Shown here one piece after another: positions 24,721-34,527 of a stretch of 64,000 nucleotides of DNA. The stretch is from Desulfovibrio sp. A2. GTDB lineage: Bacteria; Desulfobacterota; Desulfovibrionia; Desulfovibrionales; Desulfovibrionaceae. Both the position numbers and the translations under genes were made by a program. A model generated the notes under the pieces. That model did not search any database, was not told the DNA's origin, and worked only from the letters and a program-made list of their open reading frames with translations. Each line of letters starts with the position of its first letter. Position 1 is the stretch's first letter. The stretch is taken from contig NZ_AGFG01000061.1 of the NCBI RefSeq assembly GCF_000226255.1, forward strand, positions 62,001-126,000, read 5' to 3'.

Positions 24721-26565
24721 TTACCCTCCCCCCGCAACGCCCCGCACCAGCCAGTCAATAGACCTTCCCGTCCGTAGCCCCGCATCAATGAGCCAGTCCG
24801 GCGGAATGCGCCCGTTCTTGCGCGCGTTGGAGATGGACGCCGCCGACACGTTCAGGAACAGCGCCAGTTCCCGGTCGGTGCGCGCCCCAGCCGCCTCCTT
24901 CAGGCGTTCCAGCACCATGGGGGCCTGACGCAGCCCCACCTCGCCGGATACGTCGCGCGCCACCACGTACACGCGCGGTTCGCCGTAGATGGTGTCGTTG
25001 TACACCAGCCGGGCGTGCACCGTGGAATAGCTGCCCGACAGGTTGCGGATGCGGCATTCGAAGTGCTGTTCGCGGTGTTCGCGCATGGCCCGCAGCAGGG
25101 CCTGGCGCACGGCGGGCAGGTCGTCCGCGTGCAGCAGGTCCAGCACCGGCCCCATGTCCAGGGTGTAGGCGTCGTACGGTTCCTGCCGCCCGAAGATGGC
25201 CGGGGTCAGCGTCTGGCGAGACCGCCGCAGTATCCGCCCCTGGTCGTCGGTCACCACCACCACGTCGCCGTGGTGGGCGTGCAACTGCTCGATGAAGGCG
25301 TTTTCCTGCACTACCTTGGCGGAAATGTCCTGCGCAATGCCCAGCAGGCCGATGACCTCTTGCCGGTTGTCGTCGAAGATGGGCCGCCGGATCACCCGGT
25401 ACCACACCGACGGGTCCAGCAGGTGTGGCACCGCCGGGTGTTCCAGTTCCTGCTTTTCCTCGAACACCTTCAGCGCCGCCTCCACGGGGTAGCGGGCCAG
25501 TTCCGGCGGCAGAAAGTCGTATTCGGTGCGGCCCATCACCTCGTCGCGTGTGCGGCGGTAGGCGGCAAGGTAGGCGTCGTTGACGGCCACGATGCGCAGG
25601 TCGCGTCCGCACACCCAGGCAAGGCCGGGCAGGGCGTCCACCACGCGCGAAAAATCGCTGGCCAGCTTGGATGAAAAGGCGAACGGCCGCTCCTGAAAGT
25701 AGCCGCTGTAAGCCACCATGCGGCCCGCTGCGTCGCGGATGGATTCCGCCGTGTACCACAGGGTGAGGGGCGAACCGTCCTTGCGGCGCAGGGTGACCTC
25801 GCCGTTTTCCACCTCTGCCCGCTTGATCAGCTGGCTGACGATGCGCTTGCGCGCCGTGGAGGTGAAGTAGAACTCCCGCGCGGATCGGCCCACCAGTTCG
25901 TCCCGCGTGTAGCCGCAGATGGCGCACAGCGCCGGGCTTACCGCCTGGATGACCCCGTTGGGCTGGATGGTGAAGCCCATCTCCTGTCCGCCCTCGGTGG
26001 TGCGCAACCGGCCCCAGGCCAGATACGCGGCGTGAAGGTGGCGGGGGCTTGGGCTGGTGATGTGCGCGGCCTGACCGGCATGCGCGGCCTGACCGGCATG
26101 CGCGGCATGTCCGGCATGTCCGGTGGGGCAGGGGGCAGGGCCGGTGTCCGCCTGTCCGTCTTCCCATCCGCGCAGGGGCAGGGGCACGGCCACGCAGGTC
26201 CAGCTTATCTGGCGAATGCCCGCGCCGTCCGGCAGGGTGATGCGGGTGCGGCTTTCGCGCACCGGCGCGCCGTCCATGGGCACGGGGGGCACTTCCTGAT
26301 GCCGCCAGCCGTGGGCGGGTGCGGCGCTGCCCGTGTTGCCCGATTCGCTCGTCCCGCCCGCCCCGCTCGTCCCGCCCGTCCCATAGTCGTCATCGCTTCC
26401 TTCCCCCGCGCTGTCTTCTTCCCCCGCATCGCCCCCGCTCCGGTGCAGCCGCCGGGCGGGTTCGTTGGCGTACAGCACCGCGCCGCCGCCATCCAGCAGC
26501 AGGGCGGGGCCGTCCATGGCATCCAGGCGGGGAGCATAGAACCGCAAGAGATCGTTGACGGTCAT
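24721..26565 (-). CDS. PAS-domain regulator with C-terminal phage CI-type HTH
   Basis: A 614-residue cytoplasmic protein. A PAS-like start (DAMDGPALLLDGGGAVLYANEPARRL) is followed by about 130 residues of low complexity with repeats (GTSGAGGTSES, HAGQAAHAGQAAH). Two further PAS/PAC units occupy about 210-450 (NGVIQAVSPALCAICGYTRDELVG; RDLRIVAVNDAYLAAYRRTRDEVMG), with possibly a third. The last 65 residues (LKEAAGARTDRELALFLNVSAASISNARKNGRIPPDWL in part) match the CI repressor helix-turn-helix. No kinase domain is present, so it probably binds DNA in response to a PAS-sensed cue. It has only a weak ribosome-binding site and is divergent from the FadL-like gene. Confidence 0.8.
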   Translation of the reverse strand: MTVNDLLRFYAPRLDAMDGPALLLDGGGAVLYANEPARRLHRSGGDAGEEDSAGEGSDDDYGTGGTSGAGGTSESGNTGSAAPAHGWRHQEVPPVPMDGAPVRESRTRITLPDGAGIRQISWTCVAVPLPLRGWEDGQADTGPAPCPTGHAGHAAHAGQAAHAGQAAHITSPSPRHLHAAYLAWGRLRTTEGGQEMGFTIQPNGVIQAVSPALCAICGYTRDELVGRSAREFYFTSTARKRIVSQLIKRAEVENGEVTLRRKDGSPLTLWYTAESIRDAAGRMVAYSGYFQERPFAFSSKLASDFSRVVDALPGLAWVCGRDLRIVAVNDAYLAAYRRTRDEVMGRTEYDFLPPELARYPVEAALKVFEEKQELEHPAVPHLLDPSVWYRVIRRPIFDDNRQEVIGLLGIAQDISAKVVQENAFIEQLHAHHGDVVVVTDDQGRILRRSRQTLTPAIFGRQEPYDAYTLDMGPVLDLLHADDLPAVRQALLRAMREHREQHFECRIRNLSGSYSTVHARLVYNDTIYGEPRVYVVARDVSGEVGLRQAPMVLERLKEAAGARTDRELALFLNVSAASISNARKNGRIPPDWLIDAGLRTGRSIDWLVRGVAGGG

Positions 26566-26634
26566 GGGTTCACCACGGTTGAACGGCGGGCGCGCCGATT
26601 CATGAAAAATGAATGTAATTTTATGTTTCGTTCA

Positions 26635-26662
26635 TTGACGCTGTATTTCTGCCTGCTACACT
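26635..26662 (+). promoter_or_regulatory. Sigma70-type promoter of the FadL-like gene
   Basis: TTGACG (26635-26640), 16-bp spacer, TACACT (26657-26662), about 75 bp before the ATG. It lies in an AT-richer part of the 170-bp divergent spacer 26566-26735. Confidence 0.55.
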
Positions 26663-26735
26663 CCCGTCGGCCTGTCAATACGGAGCGCACCCGCATGCTC
26701 CCGGCGGGCACATTCTGCGAATACGGGAAGTTGTC

Positions 26736-27956
26736 ATGCGCAAGTTGTTGATCGTGCTGTGTCTTGTTCTCGTTCCCCTTCAGGCCCGCGCCTCTGGCTA
26801 TGCCGTCTACGAATGGAGCGCCCGGGGCAACGCCCTTGGCGGGGCCATGGTTGCCCGCGACGCCGACCCCTCGGCCGTGGCTTACAACCCGGCCAACATC
26901 ACCGACCTGCCGGGGGCACAGGTGCAGGTGGGGGCCACGGCTATCAAGCCTACGGCCACAATGAACTTCAAGGACCCCTCCACGACAGACCGCGACTTTT
27001 CCGACGCCATCTGGGGCCTGCCCACCGCCTACTACACCCAGCAGTTGAACGACCACTACTGGTTCGGGTTCGGCATGTTCTCTCGCGTGGGCCTGGGCAC
27101 CGACTATGCGGGCGGCGACGGCTGGGCCGGGCGCTACAACTGCTCGTACGCTGGCATCCAGTCCATGTCCTTCACCCCTAACCTGGCCATGAAGTTTTCC
27201 GACCAGTTCTCGCTGGCCGTGGGGGTGGAAGCCACCTACCTGCGCTTCATGTACGACAACACCATCGCCCCGGTGGACGTGAAGCAGGAAATCGACGCCG
27301 ACGGCTGGGCCTACGGGCTCAACGCCGGGGCACGCTACAAGCCTTATGACTGGCTGGCCTTCGGCCTTGCCTGGCGCAGCCAGATCGACATGACCGTGGA
27401 CGGGCATTCGGAATTCACCAAGAAGGGCGTGTTCCCCGCCCCCGCCCGGGCCGATATTTCCGGCACCGAGCCCATCCCAGAATCGATCACCTTCGGGGTG
27501 ATGGTGAAGCCCATCGACCGCCTGAGCCTTGAGGCCGACGTGGTGTGGACCCACTGGAGCGCCTACCAGGCCCTGACCATGAACTACGACCCCAAGCTGC
27601 TGGGCATGTACTCTTCTGTCAGCAGCCCCAAGAACTGGAACAACACCTGGCGCTTCCAGTTCGGGGCGGAATACGCCCTGACCGACAGCGTGGATCTGCG
27701 CGCGGGCTACGTCTACGACCAGAGCCCCATCAACGACGAGTACGAGGACTTCGCCGTGCCCTGCTCGGACAGGCAGATCGTCACGCTGGGCCTGGGCTGG
27801 AAGGTGGACCAGAACTGGGTGCTGGACCTTTTCTACGGGTACCTGTGGATGGTCGACCGCCATTACGACGCCCGCAGCGCCGACCACATCGACGAACTGG
27901 ACCGCGAGGACGCCCATGCCCACATGGCGGGCATGAGCCTTACCTACAAGTTCTAG
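26736..27956 (+). CDS. Outer-membrane transport protein, FadL/OMPP1 family
   Basis: A 406-residue beta-barrel for uptake of hydrophobic compounds such as long-chain fatty acids. A signal peptide (KLLIVLCLVLVPLQARA) is followed by the family N-terminus SGYAVYEWSARGNALGGAMVARDADPSAVAYNPAN, the hatch-domain signature. Many alternating aromatic strands follow, ending in SLTYKF with a terminal Phe as expected for an outer-membrane barrel. GGGAAG six bases upstream supports the start. It is transcribed alone from its own promoter and is followed by hairpins. Confidence 0.92.
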   Translation: MRKLLIVLCLVLVPLQARASGYAVYEWSARGNALGGAMVARDADPSAVAYNPANITDLPGAQVQVGATAIKPTATMNFKDPSTTDRDFSDAIWGLPTAYYTQQLNDHYWFGFGMFSRVGLGTDYAGGDGWAGRYNCSYAGIQSMSFTPNLAMKFSDQFSLAVGVEATYLRFMYDNTIAPVDVKQEIDADGWAYGLNAGARYKPYDWLAFGLAWRSQIDMTVDGHSEFTKKGVFPAPARADISGTEPIPESITFGVMVKPIDRLSLEADVVWTHWSAYQALTMNYDPKLLGMYSSVSSPKNWNNTWRFQFGAEYALTDSVDLRAGYVYDQSPINDEYEDFAVPCSDRQIVTLGLGWKVDQNWVLDLFYGYLWMVDRHYDARSADHIDELDREDAHAHMAGMSLTYKF

Positions 27957-28060
27957 GGGCTGCCTCCCAATCTGGAAACAGCCCCCCACGTTCCATATCA
28001 GTTCCGGAGGTTGCTCCGGCTTCTCACGAATCCGCGAACAGCTTCTGGTTCTCCCCAGCC

Positions 28061-28093
28061 GCCCGCCGTTCCCTCCGGCGGGCGGTCAGTTTT
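28061..28093 (+). terminator. Terminator after the FadL-like gene
   Basis: GCCCGCCG (28061-28068) pairs with CGGCGGGC (28076-28083), followed by GGTCAGTTTTT. A weaker hairpin, GGGGCTG/CAGCCCC (27956-27985), overlaps the stop codon. Transcription from the left would end here, at the stop codon of the convergent nitroreductase gene. Confidence 0.55.
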
Positions 28094-28922
28094 TGGGCCA
28101 GCCCACGGTCTGGCTGATGACGATGCGCCGGTCGGCGGGCAGGCGCAGGGCCGCGTGCAGGGCCGCTTCGTCGTAGCTGGCGCGCACCACGTTGCCGAGC
28201 CCGGCCGCCGCGCAGTACAGCCCCACGTTCTGGTACATGGAGCCCGCGTGCATGGCCGCGTAGGCCGGGTCTTCGGACGCCGGGGCGGTGAACACCAGGG
28301 TGAGCGGGGCCGTGGCCACGAACGACTGGCGCGCCAGCAGGGGGCGCAGGTCTTCGGATGCGGCGCGTTCCAGGGCGTGGGCCTTGCCGTCGTATCGCCA
28401 CGCGCCGTCGGCGCGCGCCACATACACCTCCATGCCCTGCCGGTTCTTGGCCGTGGGCACGGTGCGGCGGCCGTCCGGCCTGTTGATGCCCCAGGCCGCC
28501 CACAGCAGGTCGCCCAGCATCTGGTCGGGGATGGCGTCCTCGCGGAAGGCGCGGGTGGATGCGCGCGCCGCCAGGGCCTGCATCAGCGTCTTGCTTCCTG
28601 CCCCGCCCTCCATGCCCCCCGCGCCCCCCGGGCTGGCGCCATCCGGCGGCGGCAGGGGCAGCGTATCCTGCGCCGCGCGGGCCTCGCCGGTCAGCAACGC
28701 GCGCGGGACCAGCCCCGCCAATCCTTTCTTCCCATGCATGGTTCCCGCCTGACGCATCCCCGCCGGGGCGGGCAGACCGGTCACGGCCAGCGTGCCGCCC
28801 AGCAGGGTCAGCACCGCCAGCACGGCGCGCCGCGTCAGGCGGACAGGGTGGTCGGTGTGGCCGGTATGGTCAGTGTGGTCAGTGTGGTCGGGGCGTCCCC
28901 CGGTATTCAGAGCGTGTGGCAT
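28086..28922 (-). CDS. SagB-type nitroreductase family protein, exported
   Basis: A 278-residue protein. The N-terminus has HTDHTDHTGHTDH repeats and then a Tat-like signal (RLTRRAVLAVLTLLGG). The nitroreductase fold covers the last 180 residues: RASTRAFREDAIPDQMLGDLLWAAWGINRP (FMN-phosphate site), MYQNVGLYCAAAGLGNVVR, and ISQTVGWPKN. Such periplasmic members occur in Desulfovibrio and related bacteria; substrate unknown. The start at 28922 is supported by GGAGG six bases upstream. It stands alone; no SagC/SagD or precursor peptide is near, so thiazole formation is not suggested. Confidence 0.85.
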   Translation of the reverse strand: MPHALNTGGRPDHTDHTDHTGHTDHPVRLTRRAVLAVLTLLGGTLAVTGLPAPAGMRQAGTMHGKKGLAGLVPRALLTGEARAAQDTLPLPPPDGASPGGAGGMEGGAGSKTLMQALAARASTRAFREDAIPDQMLGDLLWAAWGINRPDGRRTVPTAKNRQGMEVYVARADGAWRYDGKAHALERAASEDLRPLLARQSFVATAPLTLVFTAPASEDPAYAAMHAGSMYQNVGLYCAAAGLGNVVRASYDEAALHAALRLPADRRIVISQTVGWPKN

Positions 28923-29301
28923 GTGCAGCCTCCGTGTGTCTCGCGGCGCGTGCGCGCCCGTTTGGCCTTTTCGGCTCATGGCGCAGGGTGGCGCGGCATG
29001 TCGTTTCCGTCAAGCAGGCGGTGTCGCCGCTGCCGGCGATTCCGAATGTACGGGAATGTGCGAGGGGGCGAGGACGCGCGGGGCAGCGGAGGGTGGTGGC
29101 CGCTTGTATAGTTGCGTGCGCGCGCGGCATGGCGAAAAGAATCTAATTCCGAATAACCACGGCCCTTGTCAGTATGAAAAATGGAAATGTCTCCGCCGGG
29201 GGCATGTTGCCGCTTCGCGGGAGGGCCTTTGGCAAGCCGCGTGGTGAAGGTGGCCGCTGGCGGACGAAACATGTTGCATGAGCAGGCAAGGAGCACTGGC
29301 C
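28923..29301. other. Divergent spacer between nitroreductase and chemoreceptor genes
   Basis: No gene is supported. The sequence becomes AT-richer near 29140-29180 (AAAGAATCTAATTCCGAATAA and on), where a promoter for the chemoreceptor is likely, but no convincing sigma70, sigma28 or sigma54 element can be fixed. Confidence 0.35.
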
Positions 29302-31047
29302 ATGAAATTATCGGTCAAGCTTTCCGGAGCATTCGGAGCACTTCTCGTGCTCATGCTCGTACTTGGTCTGTATGGAAACTACATGTTCGGGGAAATCCTT
29401 GGCGACGTGAAGGATGTGACTACAAATTGGCTGCCCAGCGTCAAGCAGCTTGGCGAGATACAGGTGGCGCTGAACAATGTTCGGCGTGCGGAGCTGCAAC
29501 ACATCATCGCCAGTACGGAAGCCCAGATGGTCGAGCAGGAACAGACCATGGACAAGGGCAAGGCAGAAATGCAGGACAAGATGCGCGGCTACGAACGCAT
29601 GCTCTCCAGCGATGAAGAGCGCCGCCAGTTCGTGAAGTTGGGCGAGCAGGTGAACGCCTACTTCGCCGTGCTGCCGGCGATATTGCCCCTGTCGCGCGCC
29701 ATGAAGACGGAGGAAGCGGCCAAGCTGTCCGTGGAAAAGGCCCGTCCCGCGTTCCGCGGTGCGTTGGGGACGCTGAGCGAACTTGTGGCGGTGAACGACA
29801 AGGGGTCCAAGGCGTCGGGCGTGAAGGCGGAAGACACCGCCTCCACGGCGCGTACCGCCAGCCTGGTGCTTGTGGTCGTTTCGCTGGGCCTGGGGGTTGC
29901 GGCGGCGTTCTTCATCATCCGCTCCACGCTGGCCCAACTGGGTGAAGACCCCGGCTACCTGTACGCCGTGTCGCGCGAGATCGCGGCGGGCAACCTTGCG
30001 GTGCAGTTCAGGCCCAGCAGGTACAAGGGCGTGTACGACGCCATGCAGCAGATGGTGGCCACGCTGAAGGCCAAGATCGCCGAGGCGGAGGAAAAGACCC
30101 GTCAGGCCGCCGTGAAGGAACAGGAGGCCCTGGCCGCCATGCGCGAGGCTGAGGAAGCCCGTCGCCAGGCCGAAAGCGCCAAGCGCGAGGGCATGCTGCA
30201 GGCCGCGCAGAGGCTGGAGGGCGTGGTGGAGGTGGTGTCGTCCGCGTCCGAAGAGCTTTCCGCCCAGATCGAGCAGTCCGACCGGGGGGCCGAGGAACAG
30301 TCGCGCCGGGTGGCGGAAACCGCCACGGCCATGGAGGAAATGAACGCCAGCGTGCTCGAGGTGGCCCGCAACGCGGGTGGCGCGGCCGACGTTTCGGAAA
30401 ACGCCCGGCGCATGGCCGACGAGGGCGCGTCCATCGTGGGGCAGGTGGTGGACGGCATCGGGCAGGTGCAGCAGCAGTCGCTGGCGCTGAAGCGCGACAT
30501 GGAGGAACTGGGGCGGCAGGCGGAATCCATCGGCCAGATCATGAACGTCATTTCGGACATTGCCGACCAGACCAACCTGCTGGCCCTGAACGCGGCCATC
30601 GAGGCGGCCCGCGCCGGGGATGCCGGGCGCGGCTTCGCCGTCGTCGCCGACGAGGTGCGCAAACTGGCGGAAAAGACCATGCACGCCACGCAAGAGGTGG
30701 GCGCGGCCATCCGGGGCATCCAGCAGGGCACCCGCACCAACATGGAGCACGTGGACCGTTCCGTTGGCACCATCGAGGGCGCCACGGAGCTCGCCAGGCG
30801 CTCGGGCACGGCCCTGCACGAGATCGTGCGGCTGGTGGACGCGGCGGCCGACCAGGTGCGGGGCATCGCCACCGCGTCGGAGCAGCAGTCCGCCGCCAGC
30901 GAGGAAATCAACCGGGCCGTGGAGCAGGTAAGCGCCATTTCGGCGGAAACGGCCCAGGCCATGCGCGAGGCGGCCACCGCCGTGAGCGAACTGGCCAACC
31001 AGTCGCAGGTGCTGAAACGCCTGGTGGATGAACTGAAGCAGGCGTAA
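29302..31047 (+). CDS. Methyl-accepting chemotaxis protein
   Basis: A 581-residue chemoreceptor. A first membrane helix ([19 protein letters not shown]) is followed by a four-helix-bundle periplasmic sensor (about 30-185), a second helix ([20 protein letters not shown]), a HAMP-like linker, a coiled coil rich in Glu/Ala, and the signalling hairpin with the near-invariant tip [20 protein letters not shown]. No pentapeptide CheR tether is seen at the C-terminus. AAGGAG nine bases upstream of 29302 decides the start over the GTG/ATG upstream. A terminator follows. The ligand is unknown. Confidence 0.93.
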   Translation: MKLSVKLSGAFGALLVLMLVLGLYGNYMFGEILGDVKDVTTNWLPSVKQLGEIQVALNNVRRAELQHIIASTEAQMVEQEQTMDKGKAEMQDKMRGYERMLSSDEERRQFVKLGEQVNAYFAVLPAILPLSRAMKTEEAAKLSVEKARPAFRGALGTLSELVAVNDKGSKASGVKAEDTASTARTASLVLVVVSLGLGVAAAFFIIRSTLAQLGEDPGYLYAVSREIAAGNLAVQFRPSRYKGVYDAMQQMVATLKAKIAEAEEKTRQAAVKEQEALAAMREAEEARRQAESAKREGMLQAAQRLEGVVEVVSSASEELSAQIEQSDRGAEEQSRRVAETATAMEEMNASVLEVARNAGGAADVSENARRMADEGASIVGQVVDGIGQVQQQSLALKRDMEELGRQAESIGQIMNVISDIADQTNLLALNAAIEAARAGDAGRGFAVVADEVRKLAEKTMHATQEVGAAIRGIQQGTRTNMEHVDRSVGTIEGATELARRSGTALHEIVRLVDAAADQVRGIATASEQQSAASEEINRAVEQVSAISAETAQAMREAATAVSELANQSQVLKRLVDELKQA

Positions 31048-31079
31048 GCCCGCACCCATCACCCCCGTGCGTCACGACA

Positions 31080-31117
31080 ACGCGCGGCCCGCCGGACAGG
31101 CGCGCCGCGCGTCTTTT
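31080..31117 (+). terminator. Terminator after the first chemoreceptor
   Basis: ACGCGCGGC (31080-31088) pairs with GCCGCGCGT (31104-31112), followed by CTTTTGG, 33 bases past the stop codon. Confidence 0.7.
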
Positions 31118-31167
31118 GGTCTGGTTCCGGGGTGTGCGCCGTTATAAAGAAAGGTGGCACCACAACA

Positions 31168-31196
31168 TTGACGCGTGGCGGCGATTCCCCTAGTAC
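31168..31196 (+). promoter_or_regulatory. Sigma70-type promoter of the cytochrome-dcrA operon
   Basis: TTGACG (31168-31173), 17-bp spacer, TAGTAC (31191-31196). The leader of about 75 bases contains an 8-bp hairpin (GCGGGGCA with TGCCCCGC) before the ribosome-binding site of the cytochrome gene. Confidence 0.5.
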
Positions 31197-31277
31197 GGGT
31201 CCACATTGTCTGTTCCATTTTTCACAAAATGGCGGGGCAGCGCAAGAGGGGTGCCCCGCGCCTTTCAGGGGAGCTGC

Positions 31278-31736
31278 ATGTTTCGTCCGATCATCGCCAT
31301 CTGTCTTGCGGCGGCCGTCACGGGGGTGATGCTGGCCGCCGCTCCCGCGCGCGCCGCGCAGCCCTACGTGGGCAGCGCCGCGTGCCAGCCCTGCCACGCC
31401 GGGGAATACGAGAAGTTCCAGAAGTATTCCAAGAAGGCCAAGTCGTGGAAGAGCGTGGCCACCATGGCCCCCAAGCTGACGCCCGAGGAATTGCGCGGTT
31501 GCTACGAATGCCACGTGACCGGGTACGGCAAGGGCGGCTTCGTGGATTACGCCACCACGCCGCAATTCGCCGACGTGGGCTGCGAAACCTGCCACGGGCC
31601 CGGCGCGGCGCACGCCGACGCGGGCGACCCGTCGCTGATAGGCAAGCCCACCATGGCCACCTGCGAAGGCTGCCACAATGAAAGCCGGGTGCGCTCGTTC
31701 GGCTTCAAGCCGCTGCTTCACAGCGGCGCGCACTAG
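31278..31736 (+). CDS. Periplasmic tetrahaem cytochrome c (c554-like)
   Basis: A 152-residue exported cytochrome: signal peptide to AAAPARA, then four CXXCH motifs (CQPCH, CYECH, CETCH, CEGCH). The [13 protein letters not shown] stretch is characteristic of the cytochrome c554/multihaem family. GGGGAG just before 31278 sets the start. It lies nine bases before the gene for a haem-containing chemoreceptor with its own strong ribosome-binding site, so the two are one operon. A role in delivering electrons or redox information to the receptor is a reasonable guess, not shown. Confidence 0.88.
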   Translation: MFRPIIAICLAAAVTGVMLAAAPARAAQPYVGSAACQPCHAGEYEKFQKYSKKAKSWKSVATMAPKLTPEELRGCYECHVTGYGKGGFVDYATTPQFADVGCETCHGPGAAHADAGDPSLIGKPTMATCEGCHNESRVRSFGFKPLLHSGAH

Positions 31737-31744
31737 GAGGCACC

Positions 31745-33766
31745 ATGGGGGGAACCCTCTCGCGGTCGCTCAGCCTGCGCACATCCCTTCTGGTGACGGT
31801 CATCGCCGTCACCGTGTTCGCGGTCATCATCGGCATGGGTGCGTGGCGGCAACGCCACGCGGCCCTGGAAGAACTGGAGTCGGTGGTCACCCGCGAATCG
31901 GCCATGATCAAGACGGCCATCGACCGGCCCATGCTGCTCGGCAACGACGCGGGCACCCGCGCTGAATTCGCCGAACTGGCGCGCCATTACGCCGACACCA
32001 CGGTGCACCTGGCCAGCTACACCGGCAATGTCACCTATTCCACCCGGCCCGAGGCCGAACGGCGGGACATCGCCGACGTGCTGCCCGACCCTGGCCTGCG
32101 CGACCTGGCCGGACGCGCCCGGCGCGAGGCGCTGGAACGTTCGCTGCTGTTCGAGCAGGGTGGGCGTTCCGTATTCGCGCACGTGATCAGCATCCGCAAC
32201 GAGCCGTCGTGCCACCATTGCCACGGCGCATCCCAGCCGCTGCTGGGCCAGCTGGTGGTGATGCAGGACGTCACCCCGGTGCTGGCGGGCGTGCACGGGC
32301 GCATCATGGAAAGCGCGGGCATTTCGGCGGCCGGGCTGGTGGCCCTGCTGGCCGGGGTGATCCTGTTCATCCGGCGGGCCATCGTGCAGCGGGTGCACCG
32401 CATCACCGAGGCCAGCACCGCCATTGCCGCGGGCGACCTGAATGCCGATCTTGCCGTGGACGGACACGACGAACTGGCCCGCCTGGCCGCCAACCTGCAT
32501 GGCATGGTGGGCGGGCTGAAGAAGGAACTGGGCTTTTCCAAGGGCATCCTGAACGGCATGACCCTGCCCTTTCTGGTGGCCGACATCGAAGGCCGCGTCA
32601 GCTACTGCAACGCTGCCCTGCTGGGCATGGTGGGGGCGGATGGCCGCCCGGACGACCACGCCGGGCGCATGGTTGGCGAACTTTTCTACAACGATGCCGG
32701 GCGCGACACCGTGACCGCGCGTGTGCTGCGCGAACGCGCCGCCCTGACCGGCCAGCGGGTGGCGCTGACCAACCGCAAGGGCGCGCAGGTGCACATGGTG
32801 GTCGATTCCGCGCCGCTGCTGGACCTGGACGGCAACCTCATCGGCGCGTTCAGCGTGTACACCGATGTCACCGAAATGCAGCGCCAGCAGGCCAGCATCG
32901 AAGAGCAGCATGCCCGCATCGCCCGCGCCGCCGACGCCGCGCGGCAGGTTTCCGCGCAGGTGGCCTCGGCATCCGGTGAACTGTCCGCCCAGGTGGAGGA
33001 GGCCAGCACCGGGGCCGACGAGCAGCGCATGCTGGCCGTGGAAAGCGCCTCGGCCATGGAACAGATGAACGCCTCGGTCATGGAAGTGGCCAGTAGCGCG
33101 GGGTCCGCCGCCGACCTTGCCGGGACGGCCCACGATCAGGCCCGGCAGGGTTCGGCCGTGGTGGAGGAGGCCGTGGCGTGCATCAACCGCGTGGCCGAGC
33201 AGGCCCGCGTGCTGGAGCGCGACATGGCAGAACTGGGCGTTCAGGCCGAGGGCGTGGGGCGCATCATCGGGGTCATCGAGGACATTGCCGACCAGACCAA
33301 CCTGCTGGCATTGAACGCTGCCATCGAGGCGGCCCGCGCCGGTGACGCCGGGCGCGGTTTCGCCGTGGTGGCCGACGAGGTGCGCAAGCTGGCCGAAAAG
33401 ACCATGCAGGCCACCCGAGAGGTGGTGGGCTTCGTGGAGGCCATCCAGACCGGGGTGGGGCGCAGCCGGGCCGCCACCGACGAGGCGGTGCGCCTGGTCG
33501 AGGAATCCACCGGCCTTGCCGGGCGCAGCGGCGAGGCGCTGCTGGCCATCGTGGGCACCGTGGACCGCACGGCGGACCAGGTGCGGGCCATCGCCACGGC
33601 GGCGGAGCAGCAGTCCGCCGCCAGCGAGCAGATCACCCGCGCGGTGGACCGCATCAGCTCCATTTCCGGGCACACGGCGGACTCCATGCGCCACTCCGCC
33701 GGGGCCGTGAGCGACCTTGCCCGGCTGGCGCAGGAACTGGATGGGATCATCGACGACATGCGCTGA
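31745..33766 (+). CDS. dcrA: Haem-binding methyl-accepting chemotaxis protein, DcrA-like
   Basis: A 673-residue chemoreceptor. The periplasmic sensor between two membrane helices (about 15-35 and 190-212) has a CHHCH haem c motif at 156-160, exactly the feature of D. vulgaris DcrA, which senses oxygen or redox potential. Downstream are a HAMP domain, a PAS domain ([21 protein letters not shown]), then the MCP signalling domain with [26 protein letters not shown] five bases upstream marks the start. The haem needs the cytochrome c maturation system in the periplasm. The orthology call rests on architecture and motif, not alignment. Confidence 0.88.
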   Translation: MGGTLSRSLSLRTSLLVTVIAVTVFAVIIGMGAWRQRHAALEELESVVTRESAMIKTAIDRPMLLGNDAGTRAEFAELARHYADTTVHLASYTGNVTYSTRPEAERRDIADVLPDPGLRDLAGRARREALERSLLFEQGGRSVFAHVISIRNEPSCHHCHGASQPLLGQLVVMQDVTPVLAGVHGRIMESAGISAAGLVALLAGVILFIRRAIVQRVHRITEASTAIAAGDLNADLAVDGHDELARLAANLHGMVGGLKKELGFSKGILNGMTLPFLVADIEGRVSYCNAALLGMVGADGRPDDHAGRMVGELFYNDAGRDTVTARVLRERAALTGQRVALTNRKGAQVHMVVDSAPLLDLDGNLIGAFSVYTDVTEMQRQQASIEEQHARIARAADAARQVSAQVASASGELSAQVEEASTGADEQRMLAVESASAMEQMNASVMEVASSAGSAADLAGTAHDQARQGSAVVEEAVACINRVAEQARVLERDMAELGVQAEGVGRIIGVIEDIADQTNLLALNAAIEAARAGDAGRGFAVVADEVRKLAEKTMQATREVVGFVEAIQTGVGRSRAATDEAVRLVEESTGLAGRSGEALLAIVGTVDRTADQVRAIATAAEQQSAASEQITRAVDRISSISGHTADSMRHSAGAVSDLARLAQELDGIIDDMR

Positions 33767-33827
33767 GGGATGGGGCGCGGTTGCGCGGTCCCGGACACAG
33801 TTGCGTCACGGAACATCGGATACCATC

Positions 33828-33862
33828 GGGGCCGTCGGAGAAAACCGACGGCCCTTTGCTTT
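33828..33862 (+). terminator. Terminator after dcrA-like gene
   Basis: GGGCCGTCGG (33829-33838) pairs perfectly with CCGACGGCCC (33845-33854) around AGAAAA, followed by TTTGCTTT. Confidence 0.88.
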
Positions 33863-33969
33863 CGCGAGGAGGGGTGGCGCGTACCGCCCCCCTTGGGCTG
33901 CGGGTTCGGCTTTCCCATAAATTGGACAATTGGCAAAATGGCGGATACATTTCCGCGCATGGAGGCAGC

Positions 33970-34455
33970 ATGAGCGATCGAAACAACCACGGCGAGCCGG
34001 GCGAACACCCGCGACCGGGCGCGCCCCGCCGGACCATCCTGTACCTGTGCACGGGCAACTCGTGCCGCAGCCAGATGGCCGAAGGCTTCACGCGGGCCTT
34101 GCGTGGCGACCTGTTCGATGTGTATTCGGCGGGAATCGAGGCGCACGGGCTGAATGCGCGCGCCGTGCGCGTCATGGCGGAGGCCGGGGTGGACATTTCC
34201 GGCCAGCGGTCCAAGGCGGTGGCGGATCTGCCGGACATTCCCTTCGATTACGTGGTCACCGTGTGCGGCCACGCGGCGGAGAACTGCCCCTGGTTCCCGG
34301 CCCGCACGGCGCGGGTGCATGCCGGGTTCGATGATCCGCCCCTGCTGGCCCGCGACGCGCCGGACGAAGAGGCCGCCCTGGCTCACTACCGCCGCGTGCG
34401 CGACGAAATACGCGCCTTCGTCCTGGCCCTGCCCGGCAACCTGCCGGAAGCCTAA
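33970..34455 (+). CDS. arsC: Arsenate reductase (low-Mr phosphatase fold, thioredoxin-coupled)
   Basis: A 161-residue enzyme reducing arsenate to arsenite. The P-loop CTGNSCRSQMAEG has C27 as nucleophile, and the redox pair C99 and C106 in TVCGHAAENCPWFP has the CX6C spacing of the Bacillus-type ArsC. GGAGG five bases upstream sets the start at 33970. No arsR, arsB or acr3 gene adjoins it, so it may work with distant efflux genes. A protein-tyrosine phosphatase is less likely because of the second cysteine pair. Confidence 0.92.
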   Translation: MSDRNNHGEPGEHPRPGAPRRTILYLCTGNSCRSQMAEGFTRALRGDLFDVYSAGIEAHGLNARAVRVMAEAGVDISGQRSKAVADLPDIPFDYVVTVCGHAAENCPWFPARTARVHAGFDDPPLLARDAPDEEAALAHYRRVRDEIRAFVLALPGNLPEA

Positions 34456-34527
34456 CCGTCTCCCCGGCCATGGCGGCCGCGCCCGGCCGCCGCACCACAC
34501 CGGAACGCACCCCACGGATACGCCGCC

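Noticed and set aside
28086..28922. Thiazole/RiPP maturation because of the SagB-type nitroreductase
   Set aside because: No cyclodehydratase or precursor gene nearby, and the protein has an export signal, unlike maturation enzymes.
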